Source: Phycisphaera sp.
GTDB taxonomy: Bacteria > Planctomycetota > Phycisphaerae > Phycisphaerales > Zrk34
DNA: 63,365 nt
Direction: 5' to 3'
Assembly: GCA_016125285.1 (NCBI GenBank)
Contig: WGMA01000019.1
Span: 1 to 63,365 of the forward strand
Positions 7,855-16,523 of this stretch are shown here, piece by piece; position 1 is the first letter of the stretch; each line of letters opens with the position of its first letter. The position numbers and the translations under genes are program-made. Below the pieces are notes generated by a model. It did not search any database, was not told where the DNA came from, and saw nothing but the letters and a program-made list of their open reading frames with translations.

Positions 7855-9141
7855 CTACTCGGCGACCCGTTCGATCTCCGCGCCGATGCCGCGAAGCTTC
7901 TCCTCCAGCCGCTCGTAGCCGCGGTCGAGGTGGTACACGCGGTTGACCTTCGTCACACCCTTCGCCGCCATGCCCGCCAGCACCAGGCCCGCCGACGCAC
8001 GCAGGTCCGACGCCATCACCGGCGCCGCCGTCAGCTTCTTCACACCGCTGACCATCACCGTCGGGCCCTGCCGGTAGCACTTGGCGCCCATGCGCGCCAG
8101 CTCCGCGACGTGCAGGAACCGCTCGGGGAAGATCTTCTCGGTCACCATGCTGTTGCCGTCGGCCAGCGTGAGCAGCGCCATCAGCTGCGCCTGCAGGTCG
8201 GTCGGGAAGCCGGGGTGCGGCTGCGTCGTGACGCTGATCGGCTCGAGCCGCCGCGCCGAGCCCACCGACACCGTGCACCGCATCGGGTTGTCCGCGTGCT
8301 CGACCGGCTCGGCCGTCACGCCGATCGCGTTGAGCCGATCCATCGCCGCGGTCAGCGTGTCGAGCGGGCAGTTCTCGATCTTCACGTCGCCGTTGGTGAT
8401 CGCCGCGCCCATGATCAGCGTGCCGGCCTCGATGCGGTCGGCGATCACGCGGTGGTCCACGCCCTTGAGCTCCTTGACGCCCTCGATGATCAGCCGCGGC
8501 GTGCCCGCGCCCGAGATGTTCGCGCCCATCGACGTCAGCATGTCCGCCAGGTCCACGACCTCCGGCTCGCACGCCGCCTGCTCGATCACCGTCGTGCCCT
8601 CCGCCAGCACCGCCGCGCTCATCACGTTCGCCGTGCCCAGCACCGTCGAGCCGAACGGCCCGCCGAGAAAGATCCGCGCGCCGCGCAGCTTCTTCGCCTT
8701 CACGTGGATGTCGCCGCCGTCCAGCGTCACCTCCGCGCCCAGCGCCTCCATGCCGCGCAGGTGCAGGTCGACCGGCCGATCGCCGATCGCGCAGCCGCCC
8801 GGCATCGACACCTTCGCCTCGCCGCGCTTCGCCAGCAGCGGGCCCAGCACGCAGATGCTCGCACGCATCGTCCGCACCACGTCGTAACGCGCGTGCGAGT
8901 TCATCTCGTCCGTCACGCGCATCGTCATCACGTGGTCGTCGCCGTGCTCGATCTCGCAGCCCAGCTCGCGCAGCAGGCTCACCATGTTGCCGATGTCCGA
9001 CAGGTGCGGCACGTCCCGCAGCGTCATCGGCTCCTCGGTCAGCAGCGCAGCGGCCATCAGCGGCAGGCTCGCGTTCTTCGAGCCGCTCACACGCACCGTG
9101 CCTTTAAGACGTTTGCCCCCGTGGATCACGAACGCATCCAT
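7855..9141 (-). CDS. murA: UDP-N-acetylglucosamine 1-carboxyvinyltransferase
   Basis: 428 residues, the usual length. MurA transfers enolpyruvate from PEP to UDP-GlcNAc, the first committed step of peptidoglycan synthesis. Visible signatures are GSKNASLPLMAAALLTEEP near the N-terminus, the catalytic Cys117 in MPGGCAIGDRPVDLHLRG (the Cys/Asp position linked to fosfomycin sensitivity is Cys here), PHPGFPTDLQAQ and DLRASAGLVLAGMAA. The start has a strong AGAGGTGA site. A murA gene matters for planctomycetes because they were once thought to lack peptidoglycan. Confidence 0.97.
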   Translation of the reverse strand: MDAFVIHGGKRLKGTVRVSGSKNASLPLMAAALLTEEPMTLRDVPHLSDIGNMVSLLRELGCEIEHGDDHVMTMRVTDEMNSHARYDVVRTMRASICVLGPLLAKRGEAKVSMPGGCAIGDRPVDLHLRGMEALGAEVTLDGGDIHVKAKKLRGARIFLGGPFGSTVLGTANVMSAAVLAEGTTVIEQAACEPEVVDLADMLTSMGANISGAGTPRLIIEGVKELKGVDHRVIADRIEAGTLIMGAAITNGDVKIENCPLDTLTAAMDRLNAIGVTAEPVEHADNPMRCTVSVGSARRLEPISVTTQPHPGFPTDLQAQLMALLTLADGNSMVTEKIFPERFLHVAELARMGAKCYRQGPTVMVSGVKKLTAAPVMASDLRASAGLVLAGMAAKGVTKVNRVYHLDRGYERLEEKLRGIGAEIERVAE

Positions 9142-9234
9142 GCGTCACCTCTTTGACCTGATGTAAGACGGACCTCATGTCCTGTCCCTGCAATGTACGC
9201 CGCCGCGTGCGCCGACTCAAGGACCGGTGTCGAA

Positions 9235-9918
9235 TCAGCGCGGCAGATCCTCCGCCGTCAGCCCCAGATGCTTGAGCACCTCCGGCGGGGGCCCCGCGAA
9301 CTCCGCCTGCGGGACGTTGCCGATGTAACCGATGTCCGCCCAGCCCTCCGGCGTGGTGTAGAACGCGCTCGACGCCAGGTTCCGCATCACCGCGAAGAAC
9401 ACCGCGCCCTGCTTGAACTCCGGCTTCGCCTTCGGCAGGTAACAGATGTCGTCACAGATCGCGTGCTGCTGCTCCTCGCTGAGCGACGCGAAGTCCTTGC
9501 CGAACCGCTTGGCCGACTCGGCCTCCAGCCACGCCAGCCCGCCGATCACGACGCCGCGGTCGTGCCGCTGCCCGTCGTACGGCGCGCTGATCCACTCGTC
9601 GATGAAGTCCGGCACGCCGACCTTCGACGCGGCGGGCGACTTCTCGTCCTCCGGGATGATCACGTCGCACAACGCCGACGTCGTCTTCAGCTGCTCCGGC
9701 GTCATCGTCCGCGGCCAGGTCACCTCGCCCTTGAGCAGGTCGGGGTCCGTGCCGTAGGGCCGCGCCGTGCCGGGGCCCGAGCCGACGGCGTCCGGCCCGG
9801 TGTCCGCGCCGAACGTGTTCGTGTGCATCGCCGCGATGACCGACGACGCCGTGGCCATCCACTTCAGCGCCTCACGCCGGTCGATCGTCAGGTTGACGGG
9901 TTGCTGCTGATCACTCAT
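9235..9918 (-). CDS. Gluconate 2-dehydrogenase subunit 3-like Tat protein
   Basis: 227 residues. The twin-arginine leader is DRREALKWMATASSVIAAM. The body (SALCDVIIPEDEKSPAASKVGVP, then FIDEWISAPYDG) matches the small subunit of membrane-bound GMC-type dehydrogenases. In that family the small Tat-exported subunit helps export or mature a leaderless GMC flavoprotein. A GMC oxidoreductase of the right kind is in this window at 21227-22933, about 11 kb away on the same strand, so the pair is split. The start has a strong GGAGG site. Confidence 0.85.
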   Translation of the reverse strand: MSDQQQPVNLTIDRREALKWMATASSVIAAMHTNTFGADTGPDAVGSGPGTARPYGTDPDLLKGEVTWPRTMTPEQLKTTSALCDVIIPEDEKSPAASKVGVPDFIDEWISAPYDGQRHDRGVVIGGLAWLEAESAKRFGKDFASLSEEQQHAICDDICYLPKAKPEFKQGAVFFAVMRNLASSAFYTTPEGWADIGYIGNVPQAEFAGPPPEVLKHLGLTAEDLPR

Positions 9919-10044
9919 GCGTGCCTCCAGGTCGAGTGTCGCTCGCGTCGCACCGCAGTGTAACGCATTCCGCCCGGTCCGGTCATCGTGCGCCGCTCGC
10001 CACGCGTGCCGACATGCCGCGGCGCACGGTCACGGGTGACCCAT

Positions 10045-10050
10045 TATACT
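10045..10050 (+). promoter_or_regulatory. Possible -10 element before the sulfotransferase
   Basis: TATACT stands 15 bases before the ATG at 10066 in an otherwise GC-rich spacer. No convincing -35 box is visible, and a start near 10057 would leave a leader of only about 9 bases. Confidence 0.3.
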
Positions 10051-10065
10051 GCCGCCGACCAAGCC

Positions 10066-10902
10066 ATGAACACGACCGCCACACCCGACATCACCGTCGT
10101 CAACGTCATCTCGACGTCGTACTCCGGCTCCACCTGGCTCAACCTGCTTCTCGGCGCACACAGCGAAGCGTTCAGCGTCGGCGAGATGACCGTCATCGAT
10201 AAGCACGGCGCTCCCGAGTGCAAGTTCCACGGCGTCGAGTGCCCGCTGTGGACGCAATTCGACAAGACCTCCGGCGAGAACGCCTTCCACCAGATCGCCC
10301 GCATGACCGGCAATCGCTACCTCGTGGTCAACAACTCGCTGGACTACCTCGACCAGCAGGACCGCGACGGCGTAACCTCCACGTTTGTCCACCTCGTGCG
10401 CGACGGACGGGCGATCCTCGCGTCGACCCTCCGCAAGCGCAGCGACGCGAAGGTCTTCAAGGAGTCGCGCAACTGGGCGCGGTCGACCAGGCGCGACCTC
10501 CGCCTGCTGTCGCGCTACGCCGGGCGCCCGCAGACGCGCGTCCTCTACGAGAAGGCCACCGCGGACACGCCCGGCGAACTCCGCCGCGTGTGCGACGCGA
10601 TCGGCATGCCCTTCGAGCCCGAGATGCTCGCCGTGTGGCGCAACGTCGACCACCTGCTCGGCGGGTCCATCGGCCTGCTCAAGACCGTCGCCGACGAACA
10701 GGGGCACGACCAGCTGCACTACCACCAGAAGCCCGGCAAGAAGCGCAAGGACTGGGACTACTACCAGAAGCAGGACATGAACCCGTTCTCCGGCGAACGC
10801 TGGAAGACCGAGCTGTCCGACAGCCAACTCCGCGTATTCGCGCTCGCGGCGGGGCGGCAGAACCGGTACTACGGCTACCCCAGATCGACCGACCGCCCAT
10901 AA
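10066..10902 (+). CDS. Sulfotransferase family protein
   Basis: 278 residues from ATG 10066. An in-frame GTG at 9988 would add 26 unconserved residues. The N-terminal strand and loop VVNVISTSYSGSTWLNLLLG is the 5'-phosphosulfate loop that binds PAPS. FVHLVRDGRAILAS contains the 3'-phosphate motif (RDGRA). It would transfer sulfate from PAPS to a sugar or other hydroxyl group. The acceptor is unknown. A sulfatase is encoded 17 kb away, and no PAPS synthesis genes are in the window. Confidence 0.85.
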   Translation: MNTTATPDITVVNVISTSYSGSTWLNLLLGAHSEAFSVGEMTVIDKHGAPECKFHGVECPLWTQFDKTSGENAFHQIARMTGNRYLVVNNSLDYLDQQDRDGVTSTFVHLVRDGRAILASTLRKRSDAKVFKESRNWARSTRRDLRLLSRYAGRPQTRVLYEKATADTPGELRRVCDAIGMPFEPEMLAVWRNVDHLLGGSIGLLKTVADEQGHDQLHYHQKPGKKRKDWDYYQKQDMNPFSGERWKTELSDSQLRVFALAAGRQNRYYGYPRSTDRP

Positions 10903-11268
10903 CCGGCGCACGCGTGTCGCAGATCCGGCTTGTCGTGCCGTGCGCGCCGCCGCATCGATCACCGCCGCCGACGCGCGCCGCGACGGTCAACACGTGACTT
11001 ACGACGTTTCATCACCCCGTCACGCGCGCAAGTCGTTGTTTTGCGCCGCGGATCGTCCCGCGCGTGCCATTTTGACGGTACATCAATGGGGCGCGAAAGG
11101 GGCGCCTATGGGGCGCGACCCGGTCACCAACGCGCCTAAACGATCATTTTCAGCGCGCGAAAGGGGCAGAAAACAGCGCGTTTCGCGTGTCACGCCGTGC
11201 GCGCGCACGCGGCGTGCGTGTCGCGAAAACCGGCGCGACACAACAAGTCGCCGTGCCGCTACGCGTGT
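10903..11268. other. Intergenic stretch without recognised gene (366 bases)
   Basis: The sequence is rich in CG and GGGGCGC words (several between 11088 and 11122). No reading frame with a convincing start or protein features was found, and no clear terminator after the sulfotransferase. The genes on both sides converge on this stretch. Confidence 0.6.
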
Positions 11269-12477
11269 TCACTTCTCCGTGCCGAACAGCTCGCGGAAGC
11301 GTTTGGCGGCGTTGGGGAACTCCGTGCCTTCGCGGTGGCCGGAGTCGGGGATGCCGGGGGAGAGCTGGTGGCGGAGGTCGTCGGTGTTGACGTCGAAGTA
11401 GCAATGGAACGCCACGTTGTTCGCTGGGTCGGTGATGAACGCGTGCATGCGTTCGATGAACAGCGGGTTGTCGAGGCCGCAGTGCTGGTGGTTGGCGCGG
11501 ACGACGCCCCATTCGGGGATCGCCAGCGGCTTGCCGTGGTCTTTGGCGAACTGTGACCAGAACGCCAGGCCGCGCTTCGAGCCGTAGTGCCAGTCGTTCC
11601 ACGCCTTGAGCCGGCGGCGTTCGATCTCCTCGGCGCTGGCGTCCGCGGGCAGGGGGTACGCGCCGTCGATCCACGTCTCGTCGTAGACGTCGACGCCGAC
11701 GTAGTCGACGTACTCGTCGCCGGGCCAGGCCTCGTCGGCGGAGAACTGCTGATCGCCGAGCGTCGGGTTCCAGCAGAACTTCAGCGCGTCACCGCCCGGC
11801 ACGCTGCGCATCGTCGTGACGATCCGCCGCCAGTAGGCGATGAACGCGTCGGTCCTGCCCTTGGCGCGCCACGCGTACCAGTCGCCGTTGAACTCCCAGC
11901 CGGGTCGGAGGATCGTGTCGCCCAGGCCGTACTTCACGAGGTTGTTCGCCAGGTCGCGGATGTGCTGGTCGTACTCGCCGGCGGCGCCGCGCTCGAGCGA
12001 CACCGGCACGCCGACGCCCTTCGCGCCCTGCGTGGGGCCGCTGCCGTCGACCGGGCCGGCGAGGATCGGGATCGAAAAGATCAGCCGTCGGCCGGGCTTC
12101 GCCTCGACCCACTTCGACCACGCGTCGAGCCACCACGTCGGCCAGCCGACGCTGTCCCACGTCTCGGCGCCGATGAAGTCCAGACCCCACACCGTGTCGC
12201 GGCCGAGCCACTGGCCGAACGCGTCGACGCCCTTCGTGCCGTTCGGCCAGTGGTACGTGCCGATGACCGGGTCGACGATCGCCGGCGGCGCGGGCTGCGG
12301 CTCGGCGGGTGCGGGTGTCGCCGCATCGGGGTTCGTCGACTGCGTCTTCGTCGCCACGGCGTTCGCCGCGGGCTTTGCCGCCGGCTCTTCCCGCGCGCAG
12401 GCCGACAGCGGCATGGCCGTCAGCATCAACATGACGACGTGTAACCCCGCGCGCCGCGCCGTGTGCGTCTGATTCAT
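11269..12477 (-). CDS. GH26-like glycoside hydrolase lipoprotein
   Basis: 402 residues. The lipobox is MPLSAC with Cys27, followed by an Ala/Pro-rich linker to about residue 68. The catalytic domain shows the two GH26-type glutamates: Glu195 in LRPGWEFNGDWYAW (acid/base) and Glu322 in PLAIPEWGVV (nucleophile), with DYVGVDVYDETW between them. GH26 enzymes cut beta-mannans or related beta-glycans. The exact specificity is not visible. It would be anchored in a membrane and act outside the cytoplasm. Confidence 0.82.
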   Translation of the reverse strand: MNQTHTARRAGLHVVMLMLTAMPLSACAREEPAAKPAANAVATKTQSTNPDAATPAPAEPQPAPPAIVDPVIGTYHWPNGTKGVDAFGQWLGRDTVWGLDFIGAETWDSVGWPTWWLDAWSKWVEAKPGRRLIFSIPILAGPVDGSGPTQGAKGVGVPVSLERGAAGEYDQHIRDLANNLVKYGLGDTILRPGWEFNGDWYAWRAKGRTDAFIAYWRRIVTTMRSVPGGDALKFCWNPTLGDQQFSADEAWPGDEYVDYVGVDVYDETWIDGAYPLPADASAEEIERRRLKAWNDWHYGSKRGLAFWSQFAKDHGKPLAIPEWGVVRANHQHCGLDNPLFIERMHAFITDPANNVAFHCYFDVNTDDLRHQLSPGIPDSGHREGTEFPNAAKRFRELFGTEK

Positions 12478-12596
12478 GATCGTGCCCTTCGATCGGTGTC
12501 GTTGAAAGAGGCGCCATCACCGCCCGCCGGGAAGGCGACGGCTCGTGCCCGATGGTGATTGTATCGGATCGCGGGATTACGCGGTGCGCCGCCGGG

Positions 12597-15164
12597 TCAG
12601 GCGGACTCGGGCCGCAGGTAGGGTCGCATGCGTTCGGCGAGTTTGACGGCGTTGTCGCCTCGGAGCATCGCCATGTGTGAACCGGGTGTCGTTTCGACGC
12701 GGCACCCGCCGGCGAACCACCGGCTCCAGCCGAGATCGGGTAGCCAGCGGTAGCCGATGTGCAGGCGTTGCTCTTCGGCGACGAACACCACCGCGCCGCA
12801 GTCGACCGCGCTCGGTTGGTACACCCCGGAGATCTTGTAGAGCCTGCGGCGCCGGGTGAGCGGGGTGTCGGGTTCGTCGTTGTCTGCGGGCTGTCGCAGG
12901 CGATCCCACCGGAGGGCCAGTCGTTGGGGGATGCGGCGGGCTTGCCGGAGGTGATCGACGAACCAGTGTGTTCGGCCGAAGCGCCGGCTGCCGGCGTAGC
13001 AGGTATCGATCAGGCCGAGGAAGGCGACGGTCTGGCCCTGCTGCTGAAGCTGCCGCGCGGCCTCGACGGCGTAGATGCCTCCGGCCGAGTGGCCCGCCAG
13101 TCGGTAGGGTCCGGTCGGCTGTTGCTGGCGGATGACCTCGACGTAGCGGGCGGCGCGTCGCTGGATCGTCGCCTGGGTTGCGGGTTCGGCGGTGTCGCCG
13201 GTCGTCGCCTCGTCGGCGGCGTAGACGCCGTAGACCGGATGATCGGCGCCGAGCGCGCGGGCGAGCTCGCGGTAGGCGTGCAGGCCGGCGAGGCAGAAGA
13301 GCGGCGTGCCAGGGCCCGCGGGTTGCAGCGCCACGGCGCGCACCGCGCGGGACGCGCCGCCGGCGGCCTTCAGCCGCCGCGCCATCTTCGCCACGGTGGG
13401 AGACTCGAACAGGTCGGCCAGCGGCACGGTGGTCCCGAACGTCTTCTCGAGAGCCGTGGCGAGTTCGATGGCCAACATCGAATGGCCGCCGAGTTCGAAG
13501 AAATCGTCGTGAACGCCGAGCTCGCCGACGCGGAGCAGGTCCCGCCAGATCGCGGCGATCAGGATCTCGGCGTCGTCGGACGGCGGGACGTAAGGCTGGT
13601 CGAGCGCGGGGCGATCCTGGAAGGTGATCGGCGTGAGGCGGGTGCGGTCGACCTTTCCGTGTCCGGAGCGGGGCAGGTTGTCCAGGAAGGCCACGTACCG
13701 CGGGATCATGTACGCGGGGATCATCGGCGACAGGCCTCGGCGGATCTGGGCGACCGTGATCGTGCGTCCGGGGCTCGGCACGACATGAGCCGCAAGGACG
13801 TCGTCGCCGTTGTCGTCGACCTGGCCGAGCACGACGGCGTCGGCCACACCGTCGAGCCGCAGCAGCGCAGCGGTGACCTCGGCCGGGTCGATCGTATAGC
13901 CTCGGATCTTGACGCGGTGATCGCGTCGGCCGCGGAGGCGCAGCTCGCCGGTGGCGTCGATCACCCCGAGATCGCCGGTGAGATACACGCGGTTCGGGCC
14001 GCCGTCGGGATCGTCGAAGAAGGCGGCGTCGTTCAGGTCGGGCCGACGCCAATAGCCCTGCATCAGGTATCGGCTGCGTACCCCGACCTGGCCGACAGAC
14101 CCGGCGGGCAGCGGCCGCAGCGCGTCGTCCACGATCAGCACGTCCATGTCCTCGACAGGCAGGCCGACGCCAACGAACTCTTCATCGAAGGCGGTGTCAC
14201 AATTGACAACCGCCTGACGGACCGTCGAGGTCTCGGTGAGCGACAACGCGTGGATCAGTCGCGGGCGATCGGGGAAGCGGCTCAGGAAGCGGCGTGCCAG
14301 TTCGGAGGGCAGTCCGTCACCGGCGACAAACACTTCTCGCAGATCGGCAAGCTCGACTCCGTTCGCCGAGTCGACCAGACGCCGCAGCATATGAACGGGT
14401 GTGTGCAGGATGTTGATCCGCTCGTCGCGCAGGCATTGGGCGAAGTCTTTGAGATCGTCGACGTGCCGATCGGACACCATGGTCATGCCGTTGATCAGTG
14501 CGCAGTACAGCGCGCGCTGGCCGCCGGCGAAGGTGAACGATCCGGGACGGTAGAGGCGGTCGCCGTCTTGGACCCTCAGCGCGCAACTGAATCGAAGCAC
14601 TGCGTGTAGCCAGTTCGCGTGCGACCGCGTCGCCCCCTTGGGTCTCGCGGTTGATCCGGAGGTGTACAGGATCGTGGCCAGGTCGTCGGGATCGTGGCTC
14701 GCGTGGTCCGTCGCGCCGGTTTGGGCGGATTCGAGCGAAGCGAGGTCCGCGGCGGGGAAGCCCCAATCCCGCACCGGGCCGTCGTTCGAACGGATGATCA
14801 CCAGCTGTGGCTCGGTTTCGGCGATGATGGCGCGGACGCGGTCCGGAGCTCGTTCGCCATCAATAGGCACGGCGATCTTGCCCGCGGCCTGGACGCCGAG
14901 CATGGCCACGATCTGATCGAGCGACTTGTCGATCAGCACGACGACCGGCTGATTGCCCTTGCCGATCCGATCGAGGATCTCGCAGCCGACACGGAGCGAT
15001 CTGTCGCGTAGCTGACCGTACGTCAGCTGCTGCCGCCCGATCTGCACGGCGCAGCGTTCGGGGGTCAGCGTTGCCTGTTCGTCGAAGCGCCTCCACAGCG
15101 TGTCCCGGCAGTGGGCCGCGCGCGTCTCGGGGGCGTCCATGATGCTTGAAAGCGCCGACATCAT
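12597..15164 (-). CDS. NRPS-like synthetase: adenylation - carrier - thioesterase (A-T-TE), no condensation domain
   Basis: 855 residues. The adenylation domain (about 20-510) has YTSGSTARPKG (167-177), LYLTGDLG-type A7 at 393-400 and the A10 lysine Lys504 in SGHGKVDR. In the A4 motif, FAGGQRALYCALING aligned to FDxSVWE puts Ala213 where alpha-amino-acid-activating domains have Asp, so the substrate may lack a normal alpha-amino group. The carrier domain (about 530-600) has the phosphopantetheine Ser562 in LGGHSML. The thioesterase (about 615-850) has Ser693 in GHSAGG, a likely Asp720 and His829 in PGSHMAM. A-T-TE enzymes of this layout include atromentin/quinone-type synthetases in fungi. 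The start overlaps the IDO-like stop by 4 bases (ATGA), so the two are translationally coupled. The product is unknown. Confidence 0.9.
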   Translation of the reverse strand: MMSALSSIMDAPETRAAHCRDTLWRRFDEQATLTPERCAVQIGRQQLTYGQLRDRSLRVGCEILDRIGKGNQPVVVLIDKSLDQIVAMLGVQAAGKIAVPIDGERAPDRVRAIIAETEPQLVIIRSNDGPVRDWGFPAADLASLESAQTGATDHASHDPDDLATILYTSGSTARPKGATRSHANWLHAVLRFSCALRVQDGDRLYRPGSFTFAGGQRALYCALINGMTMVSDRHVDDLKDFAQCLRDERINILHTPVHMLRRLVDSANGVELADLREVFVAGDGLPSELARRFLSRFPDRPRLIHALSLTETSTVRQAVVNCDTAFDEEFVGVGLPVEDMDVLIVDDALRPLPAGSVGQVGVRSRYLMQGYWRRPDLNDAAFFDDPDGGPNRVYLTGDLGVIDATGELRLRGRRDHRVKIRGYTIDPAEVTAALLRLDGVADAVVLGQVDDNGDDVLAAHVVPSPGRTITVAQIRRGLSPMIPAYMIPRYVAFLDNLPRSGHGKVDRTRLTPITFQDRPALDQPYVPPSDDAEILIAAIWRDLLRVGELGVHDDFFELGGHSMLAIELATALEKTFGTTVPLADLFESPTVAKMARRLKAAGGASRAVRAVALQPAGPGTPLFCLAGLHAYRELARALGADHPVYGVYAADEATTGDTAEPATQATIQRRAARYVEVIRQQQPTGPYRLAGHSAGGIYAVEAARQLQQQGQTVAFLGLIDTCYAGSRRFGRTHWFVDHLRQARRIPQRLALRWDRLRQPADNDEPDTPLTRRRRLYKISGVYQPSAVDCGAVVFVAEEQRLHIGYRWLPDLGWSRWFAGGCRVETTPGSHMAMLRGDNAVKLAERMRPYLRPESA

Positions 15165-16357
15165 TCGACTCCCGGGTCGGTGGCGCGGATCGTGGCGTCG
15201 CGGTGGTGACGCAGGTAGTCGATCGGCGGCGTGCCCCCGGTTCCGACCGAGGCCGGATTGGAGGCGCTGTCGATCGCGGACCCCTTGTGCGCGTAGACGT
15301 AGTCGTGCGCGATTTTCAGGTGGACGTTGCGGAACTCAGCGAGTTGCCTGATACACGCGCTGTAGGTCGACGTGAGCCCGGCGTCGCCGCGCTCACGAAC
15401 CAGTGTGCGGACCGACGAGGTTTCCATCCACTCCAGGAACTCACGATGGGCCGGCGGCATGTAGTCGCGCATGTCGCGGAGGTGGTCGTTGAGGTGATCG
15501 TTGGGATGCTCGACGCCGACCGCCGCGTCGATAGCCGGAACAACGGTGCTCTGCGCGCCGGTCTCGCCGCGGAAGCTCTGCGGACCGTCGAACGCATCGA
15601 CGCCGTCGTAACGCATGCCGCCCGGCAGCGCGGGGTTGTTCGTCCACCCGTGCGTGAAGGGCCGCACGCGCAGGAAGTAGACCGTCGGATCGCAGCTCGC
15701 TCGCATCTTCTCGAACGTTGCCGTCATCGCGACGATGCCGTCCCCCAACGCCGAGAGCAGCCCGGTTAGCGTCTCGACGTCCGACGCTTCGGCGGCCTGA
15801 TGCAGGCGGACGCACAGATCGAGCAGCCCGCCCGCCTGCGCCTCGACCGCCACGTGGACCAGGATGAACCACGCTTCGTCGGTGCCGCCGTACATGTTGA
15901 TGCGCGTAGCGATATTCGACAGGGTGAAGCCAGCGGCCGGATCGAGCAGCCGCCAGTTGCAAAGCACGTAGTCCGCGTAGCTCATGATCGGCGGCACACC
16001 CAGCGCGTTCGACACGGCGTACAACGGCCGAGCCAGTTGCGGCGGCAGGTGGGTCGTGGTCTGACGCGAACCGAAGACGTAGGTCTGCGTCATGGTGCTC
16101 AACAGCAGCTTCGCACGCCGCAGGTCCGCCGGTGAATCGAGCAGCGGCGTGCAGTCGAGTTCGGGCATCGCCGCGACCGCGTCCCGGACCCCGTCGATCG
16201 CCAGCAGCGACGTCAGTCGTCCGGCGATCATCTCCCACGCAGCGAACTCCGCTGGCAGTCGATCCGTCGCCTCATAAAGAAAGCCGTGACCACTGGACAG
16301 CCCAAACCGCTCGAGGATCGACTCGGCAGAATCTTCCGATTGCAGGTTCGTTGTCAT
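15161..16357 (-). CDS. Indoleamine 2,3-dioxygenase-like heme protein
   Basis: 398 residues, the size of IDO. Family blocks are LGVPPIMSYADYVLCNW, LRVRPFTHGWTNNPALPGGM, FRGETGAQSTVVPAIDAAVG, the proximal heme ligand His346 in EFRNVHLKIAHDYV, and the C-terminal GTGGTPPIDYLRHHRDAT. IDO opens the indole ring of tryptophan to N-formylkynurenine using O2. Fine substrate choice (Trp, substituted Trp or another indole) cannot be read. It is the first gene of a two-gene unit with the A-T-TE synthetase, which suggests it makes or tailors that enzyme's precursor. No kynurenine formamidase or kynureninase is visible nearby. Confidence 0.85.
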   Translation of the reverse strand: MTTNLQSEDSAESILERFGLSSGHGFLYEATDRLPAEFAAWEMIAGRLTSLLAIDGVRDAVAAMPELDCTPLLDSPADLRRAKLLLSTMTQTYVFGSRQTTTHLPPQLARPLYAVSNALGVPPIMSYADYVLCNWRLLDPAAGFTLSNIATRINMYGGTDEAWFILVHVAVEAQAGGLLDLCVRLHQAAEASDVETLTGLLSALGDGIVAMTATFEKMRASCDPTVYFLRVRPFTHGWTNNPALPGGMRYDGVDAFDGPQSFRGETGAQSTVVPAIDAAVGVEHPNDHLNDHLRDMRDYMPPAHREFLEWMETSSVRTLVRERGDAGLTSTYSACIRQLAEFRNVHLKIAHDYVYAHKGSAIDSASNPASVGTGGTPPIDYLRHHRDATIRATDPGVE

Positions 16358-16523
16358 TCTTTCTCCCAGACACCCTAGAGACGCATCAAATCAGCCTCAG
16401 ATTGTAATCGCAAATCGTGCCGTGGCTCAACAGTGTGCCCGACGCCGCGCATTGCGGCGGATTCATCGCACTCTTCGGGCAATCTGCGTTCGAAACCACG
16501 CATGCCGTGCCGCTTTGATCGGG

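Noticed and set aside
10903-11268. Several short open frames between the sulfotransferase and GH26 genes
   Set aside because: None has a ribosome-binding site, a recognisable motif or plausible protein composition.
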